DNA from: Candidatus Kapaibacterium sp. | GTDB taxonomy: Bacteria > Bacteroidota > Ignavibacteria > Kapaibacteriales > UBA961 | Direction of reading: 5' to 3' | Assembly: GCA_017302855.1 (NCBI GenBank) | Contig: JAFLBY010000004.1 | Span: forward strand, 1-45,563 | DNA length: 45,563 nt | Part shown: piece after piece, positions 8,801-18,500 of the stretch | Layout: each line of letters begins with the position of its first letter | How positions within the stretch are numbered: the first letter of the stretch is position 1 | Made by a program: the position numbers and the translations under genes | The notes under the pieces: generated by a model | Told to the model about the DNA's origin: nothing | The model's input: only the letters and a program-made list of their open reading frames with translations | Databases searched by the model: none

Positions 8801-8996
8801 CCAATATTTTGACAATGTTCCGCTTATTGCTTGGGAATTTTATATAGGCGGTTATCAACCTGCGCAAAAATGGCTAAAAGACCGCAAAGACCGCGCACTT
8901 GATTTTGACGATATTCTCCATTATCAAAAAATTATAGTTGCTTTGTCAGAAACCGCCCGTTTGATGAAAGAAATAGACCGTATAGAAATAGAGTGA
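5880..8996 (+). CDS. Single-chain restriction-modification enzyme (type IIG / helicase-less type ISP-like)
   Basis: From ATG 5880 the protein has 1038 residues. The frame is open further upstream, but that part would translate the two terminator hairpins, so I reject the longer start. Residues about 15-75 carry a PD-(D/E)xK nuclease signature (GAPDYIL near 50, GFIEAKD near 67). An N6-adenine methyltransferase follows, with TPQPVVNFIV, the SAM motif ILDPATGTGTF near 377, and the catalytic NPPYS near 497. The C-terminal third (FPLYLYPE near 828, FPRVPYPKD near 920) resembles the type ISP specificity domain. No helicase motifs separate nuclease and methylase, unlike type ISP enzymes of about 1500 residues. 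One polypeptide should recognise, methylate and cut DNA. Base composition in the target-recognition part (7500-8400) is more AT-rich, suggesting domain swapping. Gene debris lies downstream. Confidence 0.88.
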   Translation: MTLHQYIDSINKRYTLGNATEHTFRGDLQNLLESLVPAIHATNEPKRQNCGAPDYILTMNDIPVGFIEAKDIGDKDLDGIKKTGNKEQFDRYKASLNNIIFTDYLDFHLYRDGQFVRKIAIGEVNDKGTIIPLTENFDAFALFIKDFCTHIGLTIKSSKTLAKMMAGKARLLSQIIEKALNSDEDNDEDSTLKDQMHAFKQILIHDITAKGFADVYAQTITYGMFAARLHDPTLPTFSRQEAFELIPKSNPFLKKLFGYIAGLDLDERIRWIVDDLVQIFLACNVEEMLSGYGKTTKMEDPIIHFYEDFLSEYDPALRKARGVWYTPQPVVNFIVRAVDDILKQEFGLSQGLADKSMTTIQVEQQGKKIQKDVHKVQILDPATGTGTFLAEVVKHIYKKFQGQQGIWSNYVEQHLLPRLNGFELLMASYAMAHLKLDLLLTETGYKPTTNQRFRVFLTNSLEESHPDTGTLFANWLSAEANEANYIKRDTPVMCIIGNPPYSVSSTNKNKWIDTLMVDYKQGLNDKNIQPLSDDYLKFIRYGQSLIEKNGSGVLAYISNNSFIDSVIHRQMRKHLLESFDTIYILDLHGSTKKNETAIDGTKDENVFDIQQGVSINIFIKKGKNQSSTLFKYDLFGKRDFKYDFLHSNSLSSINWQRIEPTEDRYYFKDINALKQLSYNEFIPINLMFMTSGAGVQTKRDNVFVDFDKFKLENRINSILSKTISDTEVISLNIKNSSSYRLVEKIDNSKYQKIYIKKYNYRVFDDRFIYYDKDLLGRAFYSTMKHLLYDNISLLTSKQQSSFDFQHSFITKQLTDHNSISLQTSEATHAFPLYLYPETSNQEIIGGAMDRVPNFNAEIVQQIADKLGMKFTNEKESTKNTFAPIDILDYIYAVLHSPTYREKYKEFLKIDFPRVPYPKDKATFAKLVKLGGQIREIHLLESAVVENYITQYPIDGNNMVGKVKYHDGKVYINESQYFDNVPLIAWEFYIGGYQPAQKWLKDRKDRALDFDDILHYQKIIVALSETARLMKEIDRIEIE

Positions 8997-9000
8997 TGCA

Positions 9001-9066
9001 CAGCCGCCCTTCCCCGACGGGGAAGGCATACATCCACCCCATCCGGCGGACACCGACGGAGGGGAT
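9001..9066. repeat. Dispersed palindromic repeats (CTTCCCCGACGGGGAAGG and CCGTCCGGCGGACA type)
   Basis: Immediately after the RM stop codon, CTTCCCCGACGGGGAAGG forms a perfect inverted repeat, followed by a CACCCCATCCGGCGGACA stretch and CCGACGGAGGGGAT. The same words occur at 5336, 5461, 9917, 9953 and 10173. Confidence 0.85.
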
Positions 9067-9072
9067 GATTTG

Positions 9073-9373
9073 ATGCGAAGGAATGATGAAAAGCAAGGAC
9101 TAAAAGCAATAGAGCAGCAAGACAAAGTTGAGCAAAAGAACTGTACAGTAAAATTCCGTAGTTTTGAAGCAACAAAAGACGCATAGCTGAATAAAAAGCA
9201 AGAAGAACATTTGCAAGAATTCAAAGCCCTGACTCTTGCCGAGCAGAAACAGCATTTGCGAACTATTAGACAAAACATAATTGTATGTAAATCTTTCTTC
9301 TCTTGATGATGCGGACTTTGCTTGCAGCGAAGAAGAGAAAAAAGTAACCCAAGATTTTTACGGCTTACTTTGA
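9073..9373 (+). pseudogene. Decayed small helical gene downstream of the RM enzyme
   Basis: Open segments follow one another with coherent, charged, helix-like protein: MRRNDEKQGLKAIEQQDKVE to a TAG at 9184-9186, then in the same frame LNKKQEEHLQEFKALTLAEQ, then after a frame change VNLSSLDDADFACSEEEKKV and on to TGA at 9371-9373. This pattern (in-frame stop plus frameshift) suggests a decayed gene rather than chance. The family is not recognised. Its position directly behind the RM gene suggests it was part of the same locus. Confidence 0.4.
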
Positions 9374-9397
9374 TTGCAAAAAGAACGACGAGTATGT

Positions 9398-9493
9398 CTT
9401 ATGTTACTTTAGTGGCACAAAACTATAATAAGATATTTCTTATGTTACTTTAGTGGCGCAAAACTATAATAAGATATTTCTTATGTTACTTTC
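9398..9493. repeat. 41-bp tandem duplication
   Basis: The unit starting CTTATGTTACTTTAGTGGC and ending AATAAGATATTT occurs at 9398 and 9439, with a third partial copy at 9480. The two full copies differ by one base (GGCACA/GGCGCA). It lies between the two gene remnants and probably arose by slippage or recombination. Confidence 0.9.
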
Positions 9494-9504
9494 CTAACAC
9501 TACA

Positions 9505-9736
9505 ATGATACATTTAGAAACATACATAGCAGGCACAACGGTCAAGGACTACACGGGCTATCAGTACTTCTTACCGAATGCTATCAATGATACATGGATT
9601 TGGGATGACCCTGTTATTACTCTATTGTTAGAAAAAGCGGCAATCAAGCTGGGTGAATGTCACTTACTTTGATCTTAAAGACAATTTACCCCAAACAGGT
9701 TGGATATTGAAAAAATATTTAGATAAGCCAGAATAA
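9505..9736 (+). pseudogene. Truncated Fic-family gene (N-terminal part only)
   Basis: ATG 9505 opens 55 residues that match the conserved N-terminus of Fic proteins (ETYIAGTTVKDYTGYQYFLP, NDTWIWDDP, LLLEKAAIKLGE). The frame then breaks into CHLL and a stop at 9670-9672. In another frame (9653-9736) VNVTYFDLKDNLPQTGWILK and a stop at 9734-9736 follow, which may be the tail of a different gene. The Fic core with its HPFxxGNGR motif is absent, so the gene was cut by a deletion and cannot make an active AMP-transferase. It is a third Fic sequence in the window, beside the intact ones at 21705 and 25292. Confidence 0.65.
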
Positions 9737-9789
9737 AAGCGACTTTTCAAAAACCTATAATCTTCAAAAACCTTATAGGTTTGAAGAAG

Positions 9790-10230
9790 AACCCACCCCG
9801 TCCTTCTTCGACGGAAGGAATGAAATGCAGCGGCGCATAAATCCCAGAGGGATTACATTTATAGGACATTTCGGCAGGTTCAATGACAGCATTTCGGGTT
9901 TTTGCCCCATCCTGTCCTTCCCCGACGGGGAAGGCATACACCCACCCCGTCCTGCGGCGGACACCCCTCAATGAGGGGAATTTTTGAAATGCAGCAGCGA
10001 TAAATCCCAGAGGGATGGAATGATAATAGAAAAATGCGTTAATAAAAAAATCAAATCCCAAAGGATGACATATTCTATTATTATGCCGCTCCTACGGAGC
10101 TTAAATGAAATTATATCCCGTCGGGATGACAGGTTTATAGAATTATGATATTTGTTTTTTTGCCCCATCCCAACCTTCCCCGACGGGGAAGGTATAATAA
10201 AATTCTCCACGACGGGGAGAAAACAAGAGG
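9790..10230. repeat. Cluster of dispersed intergenic palindromic repeats
   Basis: At least three word families alternate: CCACCCCGTCC with GGCGGACACCCCTC (9792, 9953), CCTTCCCCGACGGGGAAGG (9917, 10173), and AAATCCCAGAGGGAT, AAATCCCAAAGGATG and ATATCCCGTCGGGATG with nearby TTTATAG (9838, 10004, 10051, 10112). A CCGCTCCTACGGAGC palindrome lies at 10086. They look like a REP-type or hitch-hiking repeat community. Nothing here looks coding. Confidence 0.75.
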
Positions 10231-10307
10231 GGCGTGGTTTTGGATACATAATCCACCCCATCAGACTATGTCCGCGACAGCTCAAGAGTGAAATTTTCAA
10301 ATTTTCT

Positions 10308-10679
10308 TTATTTGTGATTATTTTTTCTTCGATGCCAAAAATAGTGTGTTTTATTCCATAGCCACAAAGAGAGCAATATCCCGATGCAATCAGCAAGCCA
10401 ATCTAATATTTCGGCAGAGCGATACGGAATAAAATATTGATGTATTTCATCACTTATACCAAATAAAAACCCGATAATAATAGTGAGAATGTGCCTGCGC
10501 GGATGATGATATAATGCAAAATTGATACATAATCCATAAAGTGTATATGCGCCGCAATGAATGATTTTATCTTGCCATTCAAAGCCAAGCTCCAGATGAG
10601 GCAGCTGTGGCTGATGCGATAAATAAAACAGTATGCCCGAATAGAGCACCAAAGGAATAAAACGATAATATTGTGTCAT
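10308..10679 (-). CDS. VanZ-like small membrane protein
   Basis: This 123-residue protein has four predicted membrane segments (residues about 6-20, 42-58, 64-80 and 93-108) and VanZ-family landmarks: DKIIHCGAYTLYGLCI, FGISDEIHQYFIPYRSAEIL and DWLADCIGILL. The H-Y...G and DEIHQ..IP.R motifs are diagnostic of the family, named after a teicoplanin-resistance accessory protein. Most members have no proven role. The start lies 3 bases behind the stop of the NAD(P)H-hydrate repair gene, so the two are co-transcribed. The C-terminus is basic (HRRKNNHK), expected on the cytoplasmic side. Confidence 0.87.
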   Translation of the reverse strand: MTQYYRFIPLVLYSGILFYLSHQPQLPHLELGFEWQDKIIHCGAYTLYGLCINFALYHHPRRHILTIIIGFLFGISDEIHQYFIPYRSAEILDWLADCIGILLSLWLWNKTHYFWHRRKNNHK

Positions 10680-10682
10680 ATA

Positions 10683-12242
10683 TTATTGGAAAGTCAATAC
10701 CGAAGGTAAAGCTTTTATTATGTCTGAAGCAGTTAATGATATTTGCCCTTTTATTGTAGCGGCACTGTCACCTGCCATTGCATGAATATATGCGCCGAGC
10801 GATGCAGCATACAATGGAGCAATTTTTTGCGCAGCTACACTGCCAATAATGCCAGCCAGAACATCGCCGCTGCCGGCGGTTGCCATACCCGGATTACCGT
10901 TAATATTGAGAATAGTATTTTTACCATCGGTAATAATTGTTGGTGTGTTTTTTAGCAAGAGTGTGCATTGCATTGCATGTGCAGTTTGTTGTGCCTGTGT
11001 AACAAAAGTGTCGGCTATATCTTCACGTTTTTGTCCGGTTAATCGTGCATATTCACCCAAATGTGGCGTGAGTATTGTCATAGAAGAAAGAATGTCCGTG
11101 TGATGAAGTGCGCATAAAGCATCAGCATCAAGAATTAATGGTTTGTGATGCAATATTGCCAAAATAAGCGAGCGAATCATGGCTAAAGTTTCTGTGTTTT
11201 TTCCTAAGCCGGGACCCATGATAATTGCATCAGCTTTGTTCATGGCTTCAAGTAAAGTATGCTGTTCATCGGGGTGAATAGTTCCTTCTTCTGTTGTCAT
11301 GAGTGTATGAGCAATCACTTCGGGCATAAGCTGAGCGTGCACAGAAGGCGTATAAAGTTCAACTAAGCCGGCACCGGCAGCAAAAGCGGCATGTGCGCTC
11401 AAACAAACGGCACCGCTCATGGCTGTTGATCCACCGATAATCATCACTCTGCCATAATCAAATTTGGAAGTATTTTTACGGCGTGGCGGGAAAAAATCGG
11501 CAATATCAGATGGCTCATGACAATGGTAGCGAGCAATGGTTGCGGGTAAAGAAGTGGGCGCACCGATGGATACAGTATCTATTGTACCGCACAATGCAGT
11601 GCCTTGATTGATATACATACCCGGCTTGGGCGCAAGCATGGTAATGGTATAATCTGCCTGAAATGCCGAAGGATGGGCTAGCCCCGTTGCGCCATTAAGT
11701 CCGGTGGGAATATCAATAGCAATATGCAAGGCTTGGTGTTGACGTGATGGCATATTACCGAAGGAATCCCACATACCGGAAACTTTATCGAGCAAAAAAG
11801 TGACTATTCCCCGTAAATTTTCATTGCCCCCAATGCCAATAAGTGCATCAATAATGATATCCGCATCGGTATTTAGAGTTTTGACATCTAACTCATTTAC
11901 AATATGTGCCATGGGAATACCAAGCCGTTCGCTTATCTTCATATTGGTGAGTGTTTCCGGTGACATTTTCTCTTTATCGCCAATCCATGCAATGCGCACA
12001 TGGGCATAGTGATGCAGATGTCGTGCAATGGCAAAACCATCGCCACCATTATTTCCCGAACCGCACAGAATAAGCACCGACCGCAATTGCTGAGCATGAG
12101 AATGCGTTTCTGCAAGTTGCAGTATTTTTTCCGCAGCCGAGCGTGCTGCATTTTCCATAAGTAAGAGTGCAGGCATGGCATAATCCTGCATTGCCACACT
12201 ATCGAGTGATGTTTGTTGTTCCGGTAAGAGAATTGATTTCAT
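10683..12242 (-). CDS. nnr: Bifunctional NAD(P)H-hydrate epimerase / ADP-dependent NAD(P)H-hydrate dehydratase
   Basis: This 519-residue fusion repairs damaged nicotinamide cofactors. The N-terminal epimerase (YjeF_N, residues 1 to about 225) interconverts R and S hydrates and shows LLMENAAR and [16 protein letters not shown]. The C-terminal ribokinase-like dehydratase (about 240-519) converts S-NAD(P)HX back to NAD(P)H with ADP and shows [43 protein letters not shown] and the catalytic [19 protein letters not shown]. All hallmark residues seem present and the length is as expected. It is cytoplasmic. It is transcribed away from uvrA across a 132-bp shared promoter region and overlaps functionally with the VanZ-like gene behind it. 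Confidence 0.96.
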   Translation of the reverse strand: MKSILLPEQQTSLDSVAMQDYAMPALLLMENAARSAAEKILQLAETHSHAQQLRSVLILCGSGNNGGDGFAIARHLHHYAHVRIAWIGDKEKMSPETLTNMKISERLGIPMAHIVNELDVKTLNTDADIIIDALIGIGGNENLRGIVTFLLDKVSGMWDSFGNMPSRQHQALHIAIDIPTGLNGATGLAHPSAFQADYTITMLAPKPGMYINQGTALCGTIDTVSIGAPTSLPATIARYHCHEPSDIADFFPPRRKNTSKFDYGRVMIIGGSTAMSGAVCLSAHAAFAAGAGLVELYTPSVHAQLMPEVIAHTLMTTEEGTIHPDEQHTLLEAMNKADAIIMGPGLGKNTETLAMIRSLILAILHHKPLILDADALCALHHTDILSSMTILTPHLGEYARLTGQKREDIADTFVTQAQQTAHAMQCTLLLKNTPTIITDGKNTILNINGNPGMATAGSGDVLAGIIGSVAAQKIAPLYAASLGAYIHAMAGDSAATIKGQISLTASDIIKALPSVLTFQ

Positions 12243-12314
12243 AGAACTTTTCCACGTTCAATATAAAAAATGAGCGGCTCGTATATCAGCCTTTGACGGG
12301 CTGTGACGTAATTT

Positions 12315-12332
12315 TGTACTGAAATATGTACA
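12315..12332. promoter_or_regulatory. Palindromic operator candidate in the nnr-uvrA divergent promoter
   Basis: TGTAC (12315-12319) and GTACA (12328-12332) form a perfect inverted repeat with an 8-base spacer, placed 43 bases before the uvrA ATG. Because uvrA is an SOS gene in many bacteria, this is a candidate LexA-type or other repressor site. The spacing differs from the LexA boxes known to me. Confidence 0.35.
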
Positions 12333-12374
12333 TAATTTGACTGACGTAATATTACTCCAAGAATTTCTCTTTCT

Positions 12375-15305
12375 ATGGCAAAGACATCACCACAATCGAA
12401 AAGCAAAAGCAGTTCAAGACCTACTGAGATGTCCACTATGGATATGGCAGCCGAGGAAGAATTGACCCATATACGTGTAAAAGGAGCGCGCGAACATAAT
12501 TTGAAAAATGTGTCAGTGGATATTCCGCGCGATGCACTTGTCGTGATTACGGGACTTTCCGGTTCCGGTAAATCGTCGCTTGCTTTCGACACCATTTATG
12601 CGGAAGGACAGCGTCGTTATGTGGAATGTTTGTCTCCGTATGCCCGCCAATTTCTTGGCATGATGCGCAAACCGGATATTGATTCTGTGGAGGGTTTATC
12701 CCCCGCTATCTCAATTGAGCAAAAATCTGTGGGATCGAATCCGCGCTCTACCGTAGGCACAGTAACGGAAATTTATGATTATCTGCGATTATTATATGCG
12801 CGTGTGGGTGTGCAGCATTGCGTCTCATGTCATATCCCCGTACAATCGCAAACACAAGACCAAATACTTGATGCCCTTATGGAAATGCCACATAATACAC
12901 GCATTATGGTAATGTCACCATTGGTCAAAGGCAGAAAAGGACATTATCGCGAATTATTCGAAACATTGCTCAAACAGGGTTATACGCGGGTGCGCATCAA
13001 TGGCGAATTAAAAGAAATAGAGCGTGGTATGATGCTGTCCCGTTTTCAAAAACATGATATAGAATTAATTGTTGACCGATTATCTGTTCATCCCGAGCAG
13101 GAAAAACGGCTTTCGGAGTCACTCAACACAGCATTGCGTATGGGAGAAAATGTGGTATCTATTCTTTCAGAAACATCGCCCGATGTATGGAATGAAAAAA
13201 TATATTCTACACTTAATTCTTGCCCATCATGCAGCACATCGTATGAACCATTGGCGCCGAATAATTTTTCTTTTAATTCACCATACGGGGCATGCCCCCA
13301 GTGCGAAGGAACGGGAGTTATTGTTGATTTTGATGAAAATCTTATTATTCCCAACAGAACATTATCCGTGGAAGATGGCGGCATTGCTATTTTAGGAAAA
13401 AAAAGAAAAATGTGGCAATGGGAAAAAGTACTTGCCTTCGCAAAAGAAACGAATATATCGCTGTCCGAACCCATTGAAAATATGCCCGCCGATCATCTGC
13501 AAGCATTATTGTGGGGCACAAAAAAGAAAAAAATCACGGTTAAATATGTGACCGCAAGCGGCAAAGAATTAGAATATAGCACAAGATTTAACGGAATCTT
13601 GGCATTTTATCGTGAACAGTATGATCAGACCGGCTCTTCGGATATTCGTGCAACAATAGAAAAATATATGCACGGTATGGAATGTGATGAATGTGGAGGC
13701 GGTCGTTTAAAGCCACAAAATCTTGCTGTAAAAATAGGTGATTATTCCATAAGTGAAACCACAAAAATGGATATTGCCGAAGCCGTAAAATACTTTAAAA
13801 CCATAGAAAAAAAATTAACATCACGGCAAAAGAAAATTGGGAATTTAATTATTAAAGAAATCACAACTCGGCTTGAATTTTTGGAAAATGTGGGCTTGCA
13901 TTATTTGCAATTAAACAGAACAGCCCGCACCCTTTCCGGCGGTGAGTCACAGCGGATACGACTTGCCTCGCAAATCGGCTCACAATTAGTTGGCGTTACC
14001 TATGTGCTTGATGAACCCTCCATTGGCTTACATCAACATGACAATGATAAATTAATTGATTCGCTGAAAAAATTGCGCGACACAGGTAATACTGTTGTTG
14101 TAGTGGAACATGACCGCGAGATGATTGAACAAGCCGATTATATTATTGATATAGGTCCGGGAGCGGGTGTCAATGGCGGTACTATTGTGTATCAGGGTGC
14201 GCCTCAAGAATTAACGACAACAAAATCTGTACACAATAGCGTAACAGCCCAATATCTGACAGGCGAAAAAGAGATAGAAATACCCACAGAAAGACGTAAA
14301 GGCAATGGGAAAAAGATTACATTATATGGCGCAACGGGCAATAATTTAAAGAATGTGGATATTACCATTCCATTAGGGAAATTGGTGTGTGTGACGGGCA
14401 TGAGCGGTTCCGGCAAATCATCGCTGATTAATTATACATTATATCCCATGCTTGCTCGCCATTTTCATAATGCGCTGGAAGTGCCATTGCCTCATAAAAA
14501 AATTGAGGGTTTGGAACATATTGATAAAGTCATAGAAATTGATCAAAAACCGATAGGTCGCACTCCGCGTTCCAATCCGGCAACATATACGGGCGTATTT
14601 ACACAAATTCGTGAATTATTTTCCCAATTACCCGAATCCAGAATGCGCGGCTATGAGCAAGGGCGTTTTTCTTTTAATGTGAAGGGCGGACGATGCGAAG
14701 AATGCGGCGGCGGCGGCATGAAAACAATAGAGATGAATTATCTGCCGGAAGTTTTGGTCGAATGTGAAATATGTGCCGGTAAACGCTATAATGCCGAAAC
14801 ATTACAAGTGCATTACAAAGGTAAATCCATAGCCGATGTTCTGGATTTAAGCATAGCCGATGCATTGGAACTTTTTGCAGATAATCCTAAAGTCAATAAA
14901 AAGCTGCATGTTCTTGAGAATGTCGGATTGGGTTATATTAAGCTGGGTCAACAAGCTCCCACTCTTTCGGGTGGCGAAGCGCAACGTGTAAAATTAGCCA
15001 CGGAGTTATCGAAAGTGCAAACAGGCAAAACACTTTATTTGCTTGATGAACCCACCACCGGCTTGCATTTTGAAGATATCCGTTTATTGTTACGTTTGCT
15101 GGGCAATTTGGTGGAAAAAGGCAATACTGTTGTGGTGATTGAACATAACCTTGATGTGATTAAGGTTGCCGACTGGATAATTGATATTGGTCCCACAGGC
15201 GGAGCCGGAGGAGGTAACATTGTTGCGCAAGGTACTCCCGAACAGATAGCAAAGGCAAAAGAAAGTATAACGGGCAAATATTTGCGCAAAGAACTAAAAA
15301 GGTGA
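12375..15305 (+). CDS. uvrA: Excinuclease ABC subunit A
   Basis: This 976-residue ATPase is the damage-sensing subunit of nucleotide excision repair; it acts as a dimer with UvrB. It has two ABC modules: Walker [10 protein letters not shown] (residues 60-68) and GMSGSGKSS (about 675-683), signatures [14 protein letters not shown] and [14 protein letters not shown], and Walker B regions LDEPSIGLH and LDEPTTGLH. Zinc-binding pairs CPSC...CPQC and CEEC...CEIC are present. The N-terminus carries a Ser/Lys-rich extension of about 25 residues before the conserved [15 protein letters not shown], so a later start such as Met 19 or 24 is possible. No clear Shine-Dalgarno precedes the first ATG. The 250 bases downstream contain no recognised gene. 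Confidence 0.98.
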   Translation: MAKTSPQSKSKSSSRPTEMSTMDMAAEEELTHIRVKGAREHNLKNVSVDIPRDALVVITGLSGSGKSSLAFDTIYAEGQRRYVECLSPYARQFLGMMRKPDIDSVEGLSPAISIEQKSVGSNPRSTVGTVTEIYDYLRLLYARVGVQHCVSCHIPVQSQTQDQILDALMEMPHNTRIMVMSPLVKGRKGHYRELFETLLKQGYTRVRINGELKEIERGMMLSRFQKHDIELIVDRLSVHPEQEKRLSESLNTALRMGENVVSILSETSPDVWNEKIYSTLNSCPSCSTSYEPLAPNNFSFNSPYGACPQCEGTGVIVDFDENLIIPNRTLSVEDGGIAILGKKRKMWQWEKVLAFAKETNISLSEPIENMPADHLQALLWGTKKKKITVKYVTASGKELEYSTRFNGILAFYREQYDQTGSSDIRATIEKYMHGMECDECGGGRLKPQNLAVKIGDYSISETTKMDIAEAVKYFKTIEKKLTSRQKKIGNLIIKEITTRLEFLENVGLHYLQLNRTARTLSGGESQRIRLASQIGSQLVGVTYVLDEPSIGLHQHDNDKLIDSLKKLRDTGNTVVVVEHDREMIEQADYIIDIGPGAGVNGGTIVYQGAPQELTTTKSVHNSVTAQYLTGEKEIEIPTERRKGNGKKITLYGATGNNLKNVDITIPLGKLVCVTGMSGSGKSSLINYTLYPMLARHFHNALEVPLPHKKIEGLEHIDKVIEIDQKPIGRTPRSNPATYTGVFTQIRELFSQLPESRMRGYEQGRFSFNVKGGRCEECGGGGMKTIEMNYLPEVLVECEICAGKRYNAETLQVHYKGKSIADVLDLSIADALELFADNPKVNKKLHVLENVGLGYIKLGQQAPTLSGGEAQRVKLATELSKVQTGKTLYLLDEPTTGLHFEDIRLLLRLLGNLVEKGNTVVVIEHNLDVIKVADWIIDIGPTGGAGGGNIVAQGTPEQIAKAKESITGKYLRKELKR

Positions 15306-15555
15306 GAATACATCATCATAAACAAGAGAATGTTCGACCTGCACTCATGATAGGGCAATGAGATTTCTGCTTTTTCATAAGCCGGAGTGTCATGTATTTC
15401 GCCAAAAAATGCGAAGTTTGCAGACGGTGGTGCTTGCAACACACGCACAAGAGCGGATGTGAGAAGCAATAAATATTTATTATAATTGCACTTACGATTC
15501 AATTGTCATAAAGCGACGGCAAGGTAATTCTTCATTAAAGTGAGAAAATATTGGA

Positions 15556-18500
15556 ATGATAATACGACTGATAGTACTGATTTTTCCTTTGTGGTTCATG
15601 GTAAGCACTTTGGCTCATTCTGCTGAACAGGGCACTCCATTGCTGCGTAACTTCTTTCCCAAAGAATACAAAGCCCATGTGCAAAATTTTGCAGTTGTTC
15701 AAGATAAGCGCGGCTTTATGCTTTTTGCCAATACCAATGGAGTACTGAGCTATGATGGCGCGCATTGGCGTATTATTGAAACGAAAAATAACTCCATACC
15801 TCGTTCGCTCGCAGTTGGTGCAGATGGGAAAGTCTATGTGGGTACGCGGGGTGATTTCGGTATGCTGATCGCTAATTCAAAAGGTACACTCGAATATAAA
15901 TCCTTGCTCTCGAATAGTACTTCACACCCAACATTCCTTGATATACACTCAATACTTCCCACAGACAAAGCAGTATATTTCATTGCGGACAATACAGTCT
16001 TTCAATGGTCGAACAATCAATTGTCGCATCGTAGTTTCAAGCAAGAGCTGGGAAAATCATTTGCACTCGGCAATAAGATTTATACCAATGTAACCGATTC
16101 AGGATTGAAAGTAATTGACAATATGCAATTACGCTCTATTCCCCAGAGCCGTTTTTTCAGCCAGAAAACTGCCATTGTTTCCATGCTTAACTATGACAAA
16201 AATCGGATACTTATTGCCACAAAGAATGACGGTTTATTTCTGATGAGTAATGATGCCGAGCCACAAGGATTTGCTGTTGAGCTTAAATCATTTTTTCTTG
16301 ATAATCGCATATCATCCATGACTCGTTTACCTGATGGCTCTTTTGCCATCGGCACCATGCGCAGCGGCATAGTCCATATTTCATCGCAGGGTCAGCGGCT
16401 CGCAATTATTGATCGTAAACATGGCTTATTGCATGAAAATGTGAACGATATTGTTGCGGATAATCAGCAGGGTGTGTGGGTTGCTCTAAATGAAGGGATT
16501 TCTCGCATCAATGCGCCTTCGGCTTTTTCTCGCTATGGCGAACCCGAGGGTTTATATGGCGGCGTGAATGATATAGCTCAATGGAACGGAACATATTATG
16601 TTGCCACACAAAGAGGAGTATTTCGCAAATCCGGTGCAATGTTCCTTCCCGTCAAAGACAGTGTGGCTTGCACGGCATTACTTACCACCGAGCGCAATGT
16701 ATTGGCAGCAACAACCGAAGGTATATTCAGCATTAGTGGAAATAATACAATTACTGCCATTGCTTCGGGCTATGGATTATCGCTTGGTTATTCGCAGCGT
16801 TATAAAGATATGGCATATTGTGGTCTGCTTGACGGTGTGGCGGTCTTGCGGTTTATTAATGGTACGTGGAAAGAAATTGCCCGCATAGAAGGGGTGCGTG
16901 ATGAATGTCGCATTGTGCACGAAGATAATCAAGGTAATGTGTGGATAGCAACGTCAATGAAAGGTATTATTCGCTGCAAAGCCGACGATCTTTATGCCGG
17001 TATTATGAACAATTATACACGGCTCGGATTGCAACATGGTTTACAATCACTTATCAGCAATACTATTTCTATCATCAACGGTAAAGTGCGGCTGACAACA
17101 ATCTCGGAGCCGGGAATTAAACGTTTCGATGAAACACAGCAAAAATTTATTGTGGATAAAGAGTTACAGAGCAAAACAAAACAAGGTAAAGACTCTTTAC
17201 TCTGGCTCAATTCCATAGTGCAAGCCAAAGACGGCTCGGTATGGGCAGCCGAGGGTGATGCAAAAAAAATACGCCGCTACACACTCACCGCACAAGGTTT
17301 ACAACCCGTATTACCCCAATTCGCACCTATTTCTGAATATAGCATTACCGCAATTCTTGCCGAAAATCAAGGCAAAGCATGGCTCGGCACCGCCGAAGGC
17401 ATTATCGTGTATGACGGCATGGCGAAAACAATATCCACCATACCTTTTTCTTGTTTTATCCGATCAGCTTTCTATGGTGCAGATTCGCTCATGTATGGCG
17501 GGGCATATTACTCTGCTGATGGCACACCTTTTTCCACACTCATTAAAAATATTCCCACACCGCAATTACCCTACAATAGAAATACATTAACGTTTGAATT
17601 CAGCGCACCGGCATTTAATTTTGAAGACCGCACCTTATACCGCTACAAACTGGAGGGTTTCGATAATGTGTGGTCTTCATGGAACACCACCACAAAAAAA
17701 GAATATACCAATTTACCTGATGGGTCATTTACATTTATAGTAGAAGCAAAAAATGTCTATGGTACAATCGGTAAAACAGCGGAATTTCCTTTTACCATAC
17801 AAAAACCCTGGTTCAGACAATGGTGGGCATATATCCTTTATGTTGTAAGTTCGGGAAGCATTGTTGTTATTGTGTTCCGGTGGCGCTTACGTAAAAGTCA
17901 TAAAGAAAAAGAACAGTTGGAGCGTATTATCAATGAACGTACACAAGAAATACAGGTACAGAAAGAAGAAATAGAGAAAAAATCGGGAGAATTAGAAGGC
18001 AAAAACGAAGAACTTGCCAAAATTAATGGTATTGTAAAATCTATCAATACCGAGATAGACCTTGATAGATTATTAACGTCAATTTTGGAGAGAATTTTAA
18101 TTTTCAAGGGTGTTCATCGCGGCATAGCGTATGTACGAATCGGTGAAACTGAAGAATTTGCCGTGCGTGCATCTATTGGATGGAATACTGATGAATTGCA
18201 AGAAATAACCGTTTTACCTTTTGCTGTAATCAATGAGCGTTATATTGAATTATGCGAAGAATTATACGAAGATGTGTTTTATTCCGGCACACAAGATGAG
18301 CTGGAAACAGCACCCCGCATAGGCAATGCTACGTCTGCAATAGCAGTGATGACAGTGCCCGTCAACAGAGTAGTCGAAGGTATTGTTATTTTTGAAGGTA
18401 ATATTAAAACTCGTGGTTTTGAGTCACGATTGCTCGGTTTATTGCATAACTTGAAAGAACATATTATTGCAGCTTTTATTAAATCGAAAATTCTTTCCGA

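Larger units (their letters stand above)
8997..10307. other. Gene-poor debris and repeat zone between the RM gene and the VanZ-like gene
   Basis: About 1.3 kb without an intact gene. It holds two decayed genes (9073-9373, 9505-9736), a 41-bp direct repeat, and several copies of GC-rich palindromic repeats. These are listed individually. Confidence 0.7.

Noticed and set aside
9747-10061. 104-residue minus-strand frame in the repeat zone
   Set aside because: It translates palindromic repeats only.
15035-15502. 155-residue minus-strand frame overlapping the uvrA 3' end
   Set aside because: Most of it is antisense to conserved UvrA sequence; the free part of about 65 residues has no supported start or homology I recognise.
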